NCBI RefSeq assembly: GCF_000986785.1
Contig: NZ_LAYY01000001.1
Coordinates: forward strand, 372,001 to 436,000
DNA: 64,000 nt
Direction of reading: 5' to 3'
DNA from: Mesobacillus campisalis
GTDB lineage: Bacteria > Bacillota > Bacilli > Bacillales > Cytobacillaceae
Part shown: positions 44,429 through 52,975 of the stretch, in pieces
Numbering within the stretch: the stretch's first letter is position 1
How the letters are laid out: the number at the start of each line of letters is the position of its first letter
Translations under genes and position numbers: made by a program
The notes under the pieces: model-generated
The model's database searches: none
Told to the model about the DNA's origin: nothing
What the model saw: only the letters and a program-made list of their open reading frames with translations

Positions 44429-46150
44429 TTATGCCTTCACGTTTTCCGGTTTTAAATCCTTTGGACCGAACGTGGCTTTCGGTGACCACCATAACGGGAT
44501 TTTGATGCTTTCATTTGTCAGTTTACCTTTTCCATTGGCGACATCCCTGGCAGTTTCATAGCCTGCCTGTGCATGACGGACAACACCGATTCCTGAATCC
44601 ACTGTCATTGCCACTTCAAGTCTCATATCCGATTCAGCTGTACCATCGGCAACCATCGTCACCCCAGTATGAACCGCTTCACCCATTGAATAGTTCGCCT
44701 GAAGGGCAATAAGGTCGCACATGCCAACGGCGTTCAGGAGTCCATTCAATACCGGCCAGTCAGAAATCAGGTCACCGCCATCCTTCATGTTCTCAGATTC
44801 AAAGGTCGGGTTGACAATGGAACCGGAATCAAGGTTATCACGAGAGAAGGCAACCGGGCCGGCAAGCTCACCGCGCCTGATCATATCATTCACTTCCAAG
44901 GCAAATGCCTTACGCTGGCCAAAGCCCATATAGCAAATGCGGGCAGGCAATGCTTCGATTGGAATATGTTCCTTCGCGAGCTTGATCCAACGGGTTACAA
45001 GGAGGTCATCACTGAATTTCTCCAAAATCATATCGTCAATTTTTCTAAGGTCTTCCGCCTCACCTGACAAGCAAATCCAACGGAATGGTCCACGGCCTTC
45101 GCAGAAGAGCGGGCGAATATATTCAGCCACGAACCCTGGAAGACGCTTGGCTTCCTTCTCATCCATCCCAGCATCAATACACTCTTTGCGGTGGCTTGTG
45201 CCATATTCAAATGAATGCACACCAAGGTCCATGAATTTGATTAGCGCTTTCAGCTCGCGAACCATCGTTTCGCGCGCTTTTTCAAGGTAAAGGGCGCGAT
45301 TCGTATCACGGAGCTCTTCAGCTTCCTGAACAGTGTAGCCTGATGGCAAATAGGAAATTGGGTCATGCCCAGGAGTCATCGATGTTGAAATATCCGGCAA
45401 GAATCCTTTTTGAAGAACTTCTTCAAAAATATCTGCAGCATTTCCGACAACCGCAACACCAAGCGGTTTTCCTTCAGCGGCATGCTGTTTAGCCATTGCG
45501 ATCGCTTCATCCAATGAATCAGCCAGGCAATCAATAAATCCTTTTTCAATTCTTCTCTTGATAATCTCAATATTCGAGTCACATAGAATAGCCACACCGC
45601 CGTGCATCGTCATTGCCCTTGTCTGGTTTCCACCCATCCCGCCGGCTCCCGCTGTTAAAAGGATCTTTCCAACAAGTGAATCATTATAATGAAGGCGGGC
45701 AATCGCTGATAAGGTTTCAAACGTTCCTTGGATAACACCTTGGGTACCGATGTATTCCCATGGAGCCGCTGTATAGTTTGCATACATCGTCAGGTTTTTG
45801 TCCTGAAGGTCATAAAATGTTGGCCAGTCTGCTTTCATAATGTTGGTCGTTGCCATAACAACCGTTGGGGCATATTTATGCGTTTTGAAGACGGCAACAG
45901 GCATTCCTGACTGGACAACAAGCGTTTCATCATCCTCAAGCTCTTTTAAAGATTTGACAATAGCATGATAAGACTCCCAGTTACGTGCGGCCTTGCCAAT
46001 TCCTCCGTATATCACAAGCTCCTCCGGCTTTTCCGCGTTTTCCATATTATTTTCAAGCATTCGCAAAATGGCCTCTTGTCTCCAGCCTTTACAGCGAAGT
46101 TCCGGCCCTCTTTGTGCTTTAACTGAGTATAAAATTTCTGGTGTTGACAT
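44429..46150 (-). CDS. hutU: Urocanate hydratase
   Basis: A 573-residue urocanase that adds water to urocanate to give imidazolonepropionate, using NAD+ as an electrophilic cofactor. Family motifs include GGIGKAARNWESYHAI, the NAD-binding TAGAGGMGGNQTRAMTM, YMGFGQRKAFAL and the C-terminal HTGVTMVADG. Start ATG 46150 follows AAGGAGGAA at 8 bases; the frame runs open 55 codons upstream through the promoter region, which is not coding. It is the first gene of the hut operon, transcribed from the sigma-54 promoter 52 bases upstream. Confidence 0.97.
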   Translation of the reverse strand: MSTPEILYSVKAQRGPELRCKGWRQEAILRMLENNMENAEKPEELVIYGGIGKAARNWESYHAIVKSLKELEDDETLVVQSGMPVAVFKTHKYAPTVVMATTNIMKADWPTFYDLQDKNLTMYANYTAAPWEYIGTQGVIQGTFETLSAIARLHYNDSLVGKILLTAGAGGMGGNQTRAMTMHGGVAILCDSNIEIIKRRIEKGFIDCLADSLDEAIAMAKQHAAEGKPLGVAVVGNAADIFEEVLQKGFLPDISTSMTPGHDPISYLPSGYTVQEAEELRDTNRALYLEKARETMVRELKALIKFMDLGVHSFEYGTSHRKECIDAGMDEKEAKRLPGFVAEYIRPLFCEGRGPFRWICLSGEAEDLRKIDDMILEKFSDDLLVTRWIKLAKEHIPIEALPARICYMGFGQRKAFALEVNDMIRRGELAGPVAFSRDNLDSGSIVNPTFESENMKDGGDLISDWPVLNGLLNAVGMCDLIALQANYSMGEAVHTGVTMVADGTAESDMRLEVAMTVDSGIGVVRHAQAGYETARDVANGKGKLTNESIKIPLWWSPKATFGPKDLKPENVKA

Positions 46151-46201
46151 AGCGATTCCTCCTTGAGTTTTGCAGTTTTTGTTGTACTCATCTTTATATA
46201 A

Positions 46202-46218
46202 TGCAATTGTCGTGCCAA
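46202..46218 (-). promoter_or_regulatory. Sigma-54 (-24/-12) promoter of the hut operon
   Basis: On the minus strand the sequence is TTGGCACGACAATTGCA. GG and GC are separated by exactly 10 bases, and every core base of the TGGCAC-N5-TTGC consensus is matched. The predicted start of transcription is near 46192, giving a leader of about 42 bases before hutU. SigL-dependence is inferred from this site and from the adjacent enhancer-binding activator. Confidence 0.9.
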
Positions 46219-46254
46219 GTCTCTTAAATTCAATAAAATAGTCTGTTTTTAATA

Positions 46255-46270
46255 GAAAACGGCCGTTTTC
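46255..46270. promoter_or_regulatory. Palindrome, candidate upstream activating sequence
   Basis: GAAAACGGCCGTTTTC is a perfect 16-bp palindrome centred about 70 bases upstream of the predicted hutU transcription start. This is a suitable place for the Fis-type HTH dimer of the divergent activator. A related half-site GAAAACGG recurs at 46393-46400. Confidence 0.65.
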
Positions 46271-46391
46271 ATCGAATTTCAGGTGGATCGAAGCTACTTT
46301 TAATCGGAAAAGCAAAGCAGCGAAAAAAGTAAAGTGCAGATAGATTTGGCACCTTTTTTTGTCTAAATATCATAAAGTCACTGCAAAACTG

Positions 46392-46405
46392 TGAAAACGG
46401 TTACA
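46392..46405 (+). promoter_or_regulatory. cre-like site (CcpA)
   Basis: TGAAAACGGTTACA matches the 14-base catabolite-responsive element consensus TGWAARCGYTWNCW at all but one position. It lies about 100 bases before the activator gene start and about 200 bases upstream of the hut promoter, so carbon repression could act through the activator. Confidence 0.5.
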
Positions 46406-46506
46406 AATTAGCGACGCAGATGGTTTTTGCATGCAGACTATTTAAAATATTCTTAATCGATGTTATATTCATTACAGGTTATTATGGTTTCAGGGGGGGT
46501 ATAAAC

Positions 46507-48222
46507 TTGATTGCATCATCGATAGGATCCCTAATTAGAAGTTTCACAGACGGAGTAATCGTGTTAAATGAAAAGCACGAGATTTTATGGCATGACATAA
46601 ACGCAATGGACATACAGGCAAGTGTAACAACAGGAATACATATTTCAGAGCTTTTCCCATGCATTGAAGAAAGATTGGTGGAGAATGAAAAATACTCAGT
46701 TGAATTAAACGGTAAAAAGCTTTCTGTTGAAGTCAAGAAACTGACAGTTGGGAATGACTACTTTATTCTTTGCATTGAAGATTCGACCAATTTATTGACA
46801 AACGAGAAAGCGAGATTATACTGTCTTGAAAATATTGTGGAATCCCTGAATGAAGGCGTGATGATGAGTGACCGGGAAGGAAAAATCAGATTATACAACA
46901 GCGCCCAGGAGAAACTGGAGGGGCTGGACAAGCAAGAAATTATCGGCAAACATTTATGGTCAGCCTATAATTATAATCCGCAATATTCCGAACATAAGCA
47001 TACTTTTAAAACTGGAAAGCCTATCTTTTCAAGGTATCGGGCACACTCAAGGGTTAATGGAGTGCCAAAGTATGTAAATTACAGCACCTATCCCATTCAA
47101 AAAGATGGCGAAACTATCGCAGTTTTTTCGCTTAGCACGAATGAAACGAATCTCAAAAATCGACTTCACGAAACGATTGAGTTAAAAAGGCATTCTGATC
47201 AGGGGGAATCGGTGAAACAGACACTGAAAAATGGAACAACTTTTACCTTTGACGATATTAAAGGCAAAAGCCTTGCACTAAAAAACCTGATCCGTGAAGC
47301 ACAAAATATTTCTGTCCATAATACGGATGTGCTGATTGTTGGCGAAACAGGGACAGGGAAAGAGCTGTTTGCCCAAAGCATGCATAATCACAGCCCTCGA
47401 GCTAACAAGCCCTTTGTGGCCATTAACTGCGCGGCCATCCCGGAAACCCTATTGGAAAGCACTTTATTTGGAACGGTCAAAGGGGCGTACACTGGAGCTG
47501 CCAATCAAATTGGACTGTTTGAGTATGCAAAAGATGGCACACTGTTTCTCGATGAAATCAACTCCATGCCAATCACTTTGCAATCAAAGTTAATGAGGGT
47601 TCTACAGGAGCGGCTAGTCCGCAGGGTCGGGGCAAATGAAGTAATCCCGGTAGAATGCACCGTCATCAGCGCATCAAACGAGGATCCAGTGAAACTGATT
47701 GACGAAGGAAAAATGCGCCTCGACTTATTCTACAGAATTGCTCATACAAGTCTTTATATTACCCCATTAAGGGAGCGGACGGAAGATATTCATTTTTTCA
47801 TTGAGTACTTCCTTGGAAAATACCAGAAAAAGTACATGAAAGCCATACCGAAGCTATCCAAGGACTTGCTTTCAACACTGATCCAATATCAGTGGCCCGG
47901 AAATACACGTGAACTTGAGCATTTAATCGAGAATTTAATAATCAGGACCAGTGAGTCAGATCAGCAAATGGATCTTGACCATCTTCCGGCCTACATCAGA
48001 AGAAAAATATTGCCGGATACGAAAAAATTAGAGGACAAAAAAAAGAATCCTTTCAAATCAATATTCACTACCTCTCAAGAGCATTTCATTCAAAAGACAC
48101 TGGACCAGACAGACTGGAATATCTCCCAAGCCGCCAAAAAGCTGGGAATCACACGGCAAAGCCTCCAATACCACATAAAAAAACATGGTCTCGAAAGGCC
48201 CCCTACTGGACGAAAAAGTTAA
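46507..48222 (+). CDS. Sigma-54-dependent enhancer-binding activator (RocR-like), probable hut regulator
   Basis: A 571-residue activator. A PAS-like sensor domain occupies the N-terminal half (IVESLNEGVMMSDREGKIRL near 115-135). The AAA+ sigma-54 interaction domain has Walker A VGETGTGKELFA near 279, the loop-1 motif GAYTGA near 327 (Tyr replacing the usual Phe of GAFTGA), Walker B GTLFLDEI, and RLDLFYRI. The C-terminal Fis-type HTH (ISQAAKKLGITRQSLQYHI) spans about 535-565. Start TTG 46507 follows CAGGGGGGT; the frame is open to 46420 but without a site. Divergent from the hut operon with its sigma-54 promoter, so it very likely activates hut in response to histidine or urocanate. Confidence 0.92.
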   Translation: MIASSIGSLIRSFTDGVIVLNEKHEILWHDINAMDIQASVTTGIHISELFPCIEERLVENEKYSVELNGKKLSVEVKKLTVGNDYFILCIEDSTNLLTNEKARLYCLENIVESLNEGVMMSDREGKIRLYNSAQEKLEGLDKQEIIGKHLWSAYNYNPQYSEHKHTFKTGKPIFSRYRAHSRVNGVPKYVNYSTYPIQKDGETIAVFSLSTNETNLKNRLHETIELKRHSDQGESVKQTLKNGTTFTFDDIKGKSLALKNLIREAQNISVHNTDVLIVGETGTGKELFAQSMHNHSPRANKPFVAINCAAIPETLLESTLFGTVKGAYTGAANQIGLFEYAKDGTLFLDEINSMPITLQSKLMRVLQERLVRRVGANEVIPVECTVISASNEDPVKLIDEGKMRLDLFYRIAHTSLYITPLRERTEDIHFFIEYFLGKYQKKYMKAIPKLSKDLLSTLIQYQWPGNTRELEHLIENLIIRTSESDQQMDLDHLPAYIRRKILPDTKKLEDKKKNPFKSIFTTSQEHFIQKTLDQTDWNISQAAKKLGITRQSLQYHIKKHGLERPPTGRKS

Positions 48223-48288
48223 GTATCAGACACATGATTGAAAAGCACGGGGACGGTTCTTATAGCGGACAATCGGAAGTTTTGCGAT

Positions 48289-48332
48289 GAAAAAGGCACA
48301 ACGAGCTGAAACCACTGCTGTTGTGCCTTTTT
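48289..48332. terminator. Bidirectional terminator
   Basis: AAAAAGGCACAAC and GTTGTGCCTTTTT form a 13-bp stem. It lies between the converging activator gene and the PHP phosphoesterase operon and serves both. A single arm of the GGGGACGGTTCT repeat lies just before it (48248-48260). Confidence 0.88.
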
Positions 48333-48444
48333 CTTTTTTGTTTTCCAACAAACTCGCTGAATTTTTGATTGCCAGAGAAGAATGGAGTCGCAAGCTAGGA
48401 CTATGGGGTTTCAATCCTTCGGGGATTTCATCGGTTTAACAAAT

Positions 48445-49458
48445 TTACTTTAGGGCGGGCTCCCCTATTGGTTTCCTGATTCGATTCCTTTTTTCAAATG
48501 TAGCAACATTCTTTATCCCTTTTTCAAGGAGGGTATGCTTGTTTTGGTCCACGTAGCTGCCGATGTCCTCTGGGAAATGTGAGTCGGATGACAGAGTGAA
48601 ATGGACACCGTGTTCCAGAAGGATATCGAGTAAGGCAGGACTTGGGCACATTTCTTTGACAGGATAACGATAATAGAGCCCTGCATTAATTTCCGTCGCT
48701 GTGTCTGTTTCAGCCAGCGCCTTGCCAATCTCGTGGTAATGATTCAGGAGTTCCTTTTCATCCGGCCGGTAGTTAAATACTTTAAAATTATCCAGATGAG
48801 CGACAAAATCAAATAATTCACTGCGGATGGCCGATTCAACAATGGTAAAAAAACGTTGATAGGCGAGACGGAGGTCCAGGTTGTCATAATGATATTTGGT
48901 ATCTGGGTTGTCAAATCCCCAGCCATCGACAAAATGGACAGAGCCAATGACGTAGTCCCAATCATATTTTTCGAGGAGCTGCTCTAATTCAGATTCACAG
49001 CCTGGAAAATAATCTGCTTCAATACCCATGCGAAGAGTAACTCCTTGTTCTGCCCAGCGTGGTTTTGCTTTTTCGACTGCTTCAACAAACGAATCCATTT
49101 GTTGAGTCATTACTTGATCAAGCCAAACCCGTTGCTTTCTGCCAATATCACTGTCGCTGACATCCATGTATTTTTCAAAATAGAAACGGGATTCTTCAAA
49201 TCGATATAAATGGTCGACAATTCCCACTTCTTTTAGGCCTTTTCGTTTCGCTTCAATTAAATATAAATCTACCCATGATTCATCGTAAGCTCCAAGCTTC
49301 ATTCTTTTTGATAAACGGTCCATGCTTGCCTGCAGCCATTGGTAGGAATGCCTTGGCTCGGAGTAAGGATGGAAATAATCCAATGACTGATTTGTCCGAT
49401 CGGCCCACTTTAAAGAGTAGGGACCTTCTTCCAGATGGACATGATAATCGACTTTCAC
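48445..49458 (-). CDS. PHP-domain phosphoesterase
   Basis: A 337-residue PHP-fold protein (HisK-type histidinol-phosphatase relatives). Metal ligands: DYHVHLE at the N-terminus, GIVDHLYRFEE, an internal MGIEADYFPGCE, VIGSVHFVDGWG, FVAHLDNFK and the terminal TLSSDSHFPEDIG. It is the last gene of a seven-gene ABC/phosphodiesterase operon, overlapping the DeoR gene by four bases, so it likely removes phosphate from the imported substrate or its product rather than making histidine. PHP enzymes in other phosphorus-acquisition operons act on phosphomonoesters or cyclic phosphates. Substrate unknown. Confidence 0.82.
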   Translation of the reverse strand: MKVDYHVHLEEGPYSLKWADRTNQSLDYFHPYSEPRHSYQWLQASMDRLSKRMKLGAYDESWVDLYLIEAKRKGLKEVGIVDHLYRFEESRFYFEKYMDVSDSDIGRKQRVWLDQVMTQQMDSFVEAVEKAKPRWAEQGVTLRMGIEADYFPGCESELEQLLEKYDWDYVIGSVHFVDGWGFDNPDTKYHYDNLDLRLAYQRFFTIVESAIRSELFDFVAHLDNFKVFNYRPDEKELLNHYHEIGKALAETDTATEINAGLYYRYPVKEMCPSPALLDILLEHGVHFTLSSDSHFPEDIGSYVDQNKHTLLEKGIKNVATFEKRNRIRKPIGEPALK

Positions 49459-50252
49459 GTTCTATCTCCTCCCACTGCAATCCATTTTAGTTGATGGTTC
49501 ACCCGCTGATCCAACTTCCATTCTTCCGGGATATCCTTGTCACAGATAACATAATCGATATCAGATAGGTCGCATATTCTGCTGAACGATCGGTGATTGA
49601 CCTTACTAGAATCAGCGAGCAAAAAGACCTGGTTTGCCTGTTTTACCATCATGGAAGATGCATTGGCTTCCTCCATATCGTAATCATTGATGTCCGGCGG
49701 CATGATTCCCCCACAGGAAATAAAAGCCTTATTGAATTGAAACTCTTCCAGCATCCGGCACGTAACAGTCCCTGAAAGAGATTTCTGCTCAGGATTCAAA
49801 TTTCCGCCTACGACGATTACTTTTCCGTCAAACTGCTTCCTTTCAAGTGAATCATTTAGGACATACGCAGCAGCAATTGAGTTCGTCACAATGGTAATGT
49901 TCGTAACATCCTTAATTTCTTTGGAAAGTTGTAATGTTGTCGTGCCTACGTCAATAACAATAACGTCTCCATCCTCAATAAAACTCGCCGCTTTCTTACC
50001 GATTGCACATTTTGCTTTATACATCATGTTTTGCTTTTGTTCAAAATGGGGTTCATTCTGTGTCTTTGAATATAATATAGCTCCCCCGTGCACTCGTGTT
50101 AGCTTCCGTTCCTCTTCCATAATGTGCAAGTCACGCCTGATTGTCTCGGGGGTCACTTCAAAAAGGATTGCTAATTCCGCCACTAACACTTTCCCTTTTT
50201 CATTTAGGGCATTCATAATCATAGATTGGCGTTCTTGTGATAATAAACTCAT
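49455..50252 (-). CDS. DeoR-family repressor
   Basis: A 265-residue DeoR regulator. The N-terminal HTH reads LLSQERQSMIMNALNEKGK, VAELAILFEVTPETIRRDLH and VHGGAILYS. The C-terminal DeoRC sugar-phosphate-isomerase-like sensor (VIVIDVGTTTLQLSKEI, VTNSIAAAYVL, KAFISCGGI, LADSSKVNHRSFSRI) normally binds a phosphorylated metabolite. Encoded inside the ABC operon with four-base overlaps on both sides, so it probably senses the operon's phosphate-ester product and controls the operon. Confidence 0.9.
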   Translation of the reverse strand: MSLLSQERQSMIMNALNEKGKVLVAELAILFEVTPETIRRDLHIMEEERKLTRVHGGAILYSKTQNEPHFEQKQNMMYKAKCAIGKKAASFIEDGDVIVIDVGTTTLQLSKEIKDVTNITIVTNSIAAAYVLNDSLERKQFDGKVIVVGGNLNPEQKSLSGTVTCRMLEEFQFNKAFISCGGIMPPDINDYDMEEANASSMMVKQANQVFLLADSSKVNHRSFSRICDLSDIDYVICDKDIPEEWKLDQRVNHQLKWIAVGGDRT

Positions 50253-51253
50253 GCTATTGGAATGATATCCTCCTCTCTCAAGAAGAATGTTCGACTCTCA
50301 TTCTCTTGTAGAGTTGATTGAGTTTGATGCAGCTGGTCGATCATCATGGTCATTTTGTCATTCTGGATTGTGTATCTGGTAATATTTCCAAGCATGGAAA
50401 CCTGATTGATGAGACCGGTAATTTCATAGCTCTTCCCATCCTTCTTAAGAGTAAAAGCTTCAGGACGGATTGCATAGATGGAATGGCTCCAATTTGCAAC
50501 ATTGGGTATGAAACGAGCCAGCTCTTCTTTAGTCAAAACATTATAGTTTCCAATAAAACCAGCAACAAATTCATTTGCAGGGCGGGCATAAATTTCATTT
50601 GGGGTGCCCTGCTGTGCAATTCTCCCCTGATTTAGTATAAAAATCCTGTCACTGATTGCCATTGCTTCTTCCTGGTCGTGAGTGACCAGCACCATTGTCA
50701 TTTTCAATTCTCTCTGGATGGTTCGCAATTGCTGCTGCAATTTCTTTCTAATCTGTGCATCAAGTGCGCTTAGAGGCTCATCAAGAAGAAGAACTTTCGG
50801 TTCCATTACTAAAGACCTTGCCAATGCGACCCTTTGCTGCTGGCCTCCGGAAAGTTCCCGTGGATAACTATTTTCTTTTCCTTCCAGCCCTGTTAATTCT
50901 ATCATTCTTGCAACTTTATTTTTGATTGTTTGGCTGTCTTCCTTTTTCATCTTCAGCCCAAAAGAAATGTTTTCTAATACTGTCATATTCGGGAACAATG
51001 CATAGGATTGAAAAACCATCCCAATTTCGCGGGCTTTTGGCTTTAGATTGGTGATATCCTTGCCATCCAGGGATATGGTACCGGAGTCTTGCCTTGTAAG
51101 CCCTGCGAGAATCCGCAGAAGTGTACTTTTTCCACACCCGCTAGGGCCAAGGAGGGTAACTAGTTCACCTTTTTCAAAAGATAACTCAATATCGTGCAAA
51201 ACCGTTTGATCGTTGAATGTTTTACGGATATTTTTAATGGCTACATAACTCAT
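50249..51253 (-). CDS. ABC transporter ATP-binding protein (PotA/FbpC/PhnT type)
   Basis: A 334-residue ATPase: Walker A LGPSGCGKSTLLR, signature ELSGGQQQRVALARS, Walker B VLLLDEPLSALD, H-loop VTHDQEEAMA, then a C-terminal TOBE-like domain. It energises the importer encoded upstream. The ATG at 51253 overlaps the permease stop (ATGA), so translation is coupled. The family includes spermidine, iron and 2-aminoethylphosphonate (PhnSTUV) importers. Confidence 0.92.
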   Translation of the reverse strand: MSYVAIKNIRKTFNDQTVLHDIELSFEKGELVTLLGPSGCGKSTLLRILAGLTRQDSGTISLDGKDITNLKPKAREIGMVFQSYALFPNMTVLENISFGLKMKKEDSQTIKNKVARMIELTGLEGKENSYPRELSGGQQQRVALARSLVMEPKVLLLDEPLSALDAQIRKKLQQQLRTIQRELKMTMVLVTHDQEEAMAISDRIFILNQGRIAQQGTPNEIYARPANEFVAGFIGNYNVLTKEELARFIPNVANWSHSIYAIRPEAFTLKKDGKSYEITGLINQVSMLGNITRYTIQNDKMTMMIDQLHQTQSTLQENESRTFFLREEDIIPIA

Positions 51254-52092
51254 GATTTGACCGCCTCTTTCTTCGGTAAAGTCAGCTTGAACCATGTTTT
51301 CTTAGGAGCTGCTCGTTTTTTTGTTTTCCTGGAAGACGTTGCCTTAATAATTAGAGCTGTAATCAATGCCATTAGGACAAAATAACACACAACAATCGCA
51401 CTGGCCATATGTCCACTCTTGCTCGTTTGGGCAAATAGATAAAGCTGTACAGTTTCAAATCGGGTTCCAACAATCATGTTTATCAACACAAATTCCCCAA
51501 ACAAAATGGAGAACGATAATAGGGCTGAAACAAGAATTCCGGGGATAATGTTCGGAACGATTACGTGGCGGAACGCACCCCAGCGTGAAGCGCCCAGCAC
51601 CTCGGCTGCTTCCATCAAAGCTGCCCCGTTGATATTCCGCAAGCTGTTTCTTGTTCCCTGGTACATATAAGGAATCACACAGACAAAATAAGCTCCCATT
51701 ACAATCAGGATTTTTGACAGCTGGAAATCAGAGTATGACCTGATTAATCCAACCGCCAAAATGATTCCAGGGATGGCATATGTCATCACCGTGATTGCCT
51801 GTATATATTTTTCGAGCTTTGGGGCATATAGGATTACTGCGCAAACTGTAGGAACAATAATCAGAACCGCGATTGCAGTCGTACCTAGTGAGATAAGAAG
51901 CGAGCGGATAAACGCATCAATAAAGCGGGAATCGCTAAATAGCCGCTGATACCATTCAAAGCTTAATCCTTCCGGTAAAACTGTATGATTCCATTCTGTC
52001 GCAAAAGAGTAAAGGAACGTACCCAATAATGGAATAATCAAATAGAGCACGACAATCCCTATTGTCACATAGTGATAAAATGGGCGCTTCAT
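51250..52092 (-). CDS. ABC permease 2 (PotC/PhnV type)
   Basis: A 280-residue inner-membrane component with six helices and the EAA loop EAAEVLGASRWGAFRHVIVPN. The ATG at 52092 overlaps the previous stop (ATGA). With permease 1 it forms the channel of the importer. Confidence 0.9.
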   Translation of the reverse strand: MKRPFYHYVTIGIVVLYLIIPLLGTFLYSFATEWNHTVLPEGLSFEWYQRLFSDSRFIDAFIRSLLISLGTTAIAVLIIVPTVCAVILYAPKLEKYIQAITVMTYAIPGIILAVGLIRSYSDFQLSKILIVMGAYFVCVIPYMYQGTRNSLRNINGAALMEAAEVLGASRWGAFRHVIVPNIIPGILVSALLSFSILFGEFVLINMIVGTRFETVQLYLFAQTSKSGHMASAIVVCYFVLMALITALIIKATSSRKTKKRAAPKKTWFKLTLPKKEAVKS

Positions 52093-52931
52093 CGTAAATC
52101 CCTCCGAACCATTCGCATAAGCCATTCATTAAAGAGCATTGCGATTACGAGTATGACACCAAGCGCCAGGGCAAGCGCGCTTGCGAGTTCCGGCTGTGCA
52201 AATACATCACCGGAGACAAGTGCCCCAATCCGGACTGGCAGCATATTATAGCTGCTGCCCGTTAAGGCGTATACTGTTGCATAGGCCCCCATTGCATTCG
52301 CAAACAGGATACTGAAAGTCCCGACAAGGCTTGGCAGGATCACAGGAACTCCAATCCTCAGCCAAAACTGCGTATTTGAAGCTCCAAGAATGGAAGCCGC
52401 TTCTTTCCATTGGTCCTGGATGCCGTGATAAATAGGAAACAACAGCATGACTGCCAGCGGCAATTGAAAGTATATATAAATCAGGATAATGCCGGCCATA
52501 GAGTATAAATTAAACGAAGACATTCCGCTTATCCCCATTTTTTCGAACAACAGTACAAACAATCCGCTATTTCCAAGCAGAATGATAAACGCAAATGCCA
52601 GTGGCACCCCCGCAAAATTGGACGTTAAGTTGGCAAAATTCATCACTTTATCCTGTACACTCTGCGGGAATTTGGTTAATGAATACGTTGCAAAAATAGC
52701 TGCAAATAAGGCAAGCAAGCTTGAGAACAAGGAAATTTTAATGCTATTGGCAAATGCCTGGAGGTAGAAGTCACTTTCAAAAACGGTCTGATAGTTTTCA
52801 AAAGTAAATCCAGTCCCGCTTTTTTGGAAGCTGTCATAAATCATTGACAGGATCGGGACGATTAAAAACATCAAAACCATGATTGAAAAAGGAATAAGGA
52901 AGGATGCCGCAAACCAGTTCATTCGTTTCAA
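52089..52931 (-). CDS. ABC permease 1 (PotB/PhnU type)
   Basis: A 280-residue permease with six helices (FAASFLIPFSIMVLMFLIVP is the first) and the EAA loop KEAASILGASNTQFWLRIGV. It lies 44 bases after the phosphodiesterase gene and overlaps permease 2. Confidence 0.9.
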   Translation of the reverse strand: MKRMNWFAASFLIPFSIMVLMFLIVPILSMIYDSFQKSGTGFTFENYQTVFESDFYLQAFANSIKISLFSSLLALFAAIFATYSLTKFPQSVQDKVMNFANLTSNFAGVPLAFAFIILLGNSGLFVLLFEKMGISGMSSFNLYSMAGIILIYIYFQLPLAVMLLFPIYHGIQDQWKEAASILGASNTQFWLRIGVPVILPSLVGTFSILFANAMGAYATVYALTGSSYNMLPVRIGALVSGDVFAQPELASALALALGVILVIAMLFNEWLMRMVRRDLR

Positions 52932-52975
52932 AGAGAATACCCCTTTCTGCCTCTTTTGTTGGCAATGGGAGCCTT

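Noticed and set aside
46341-46365. Plus-strand TTGGCACC sequence resembling a second sigma-54 promoter before the activator gene
   Set aside because: The -12 GC is absent at the required 10-base spacing (TG found instead), so it is probably chance.
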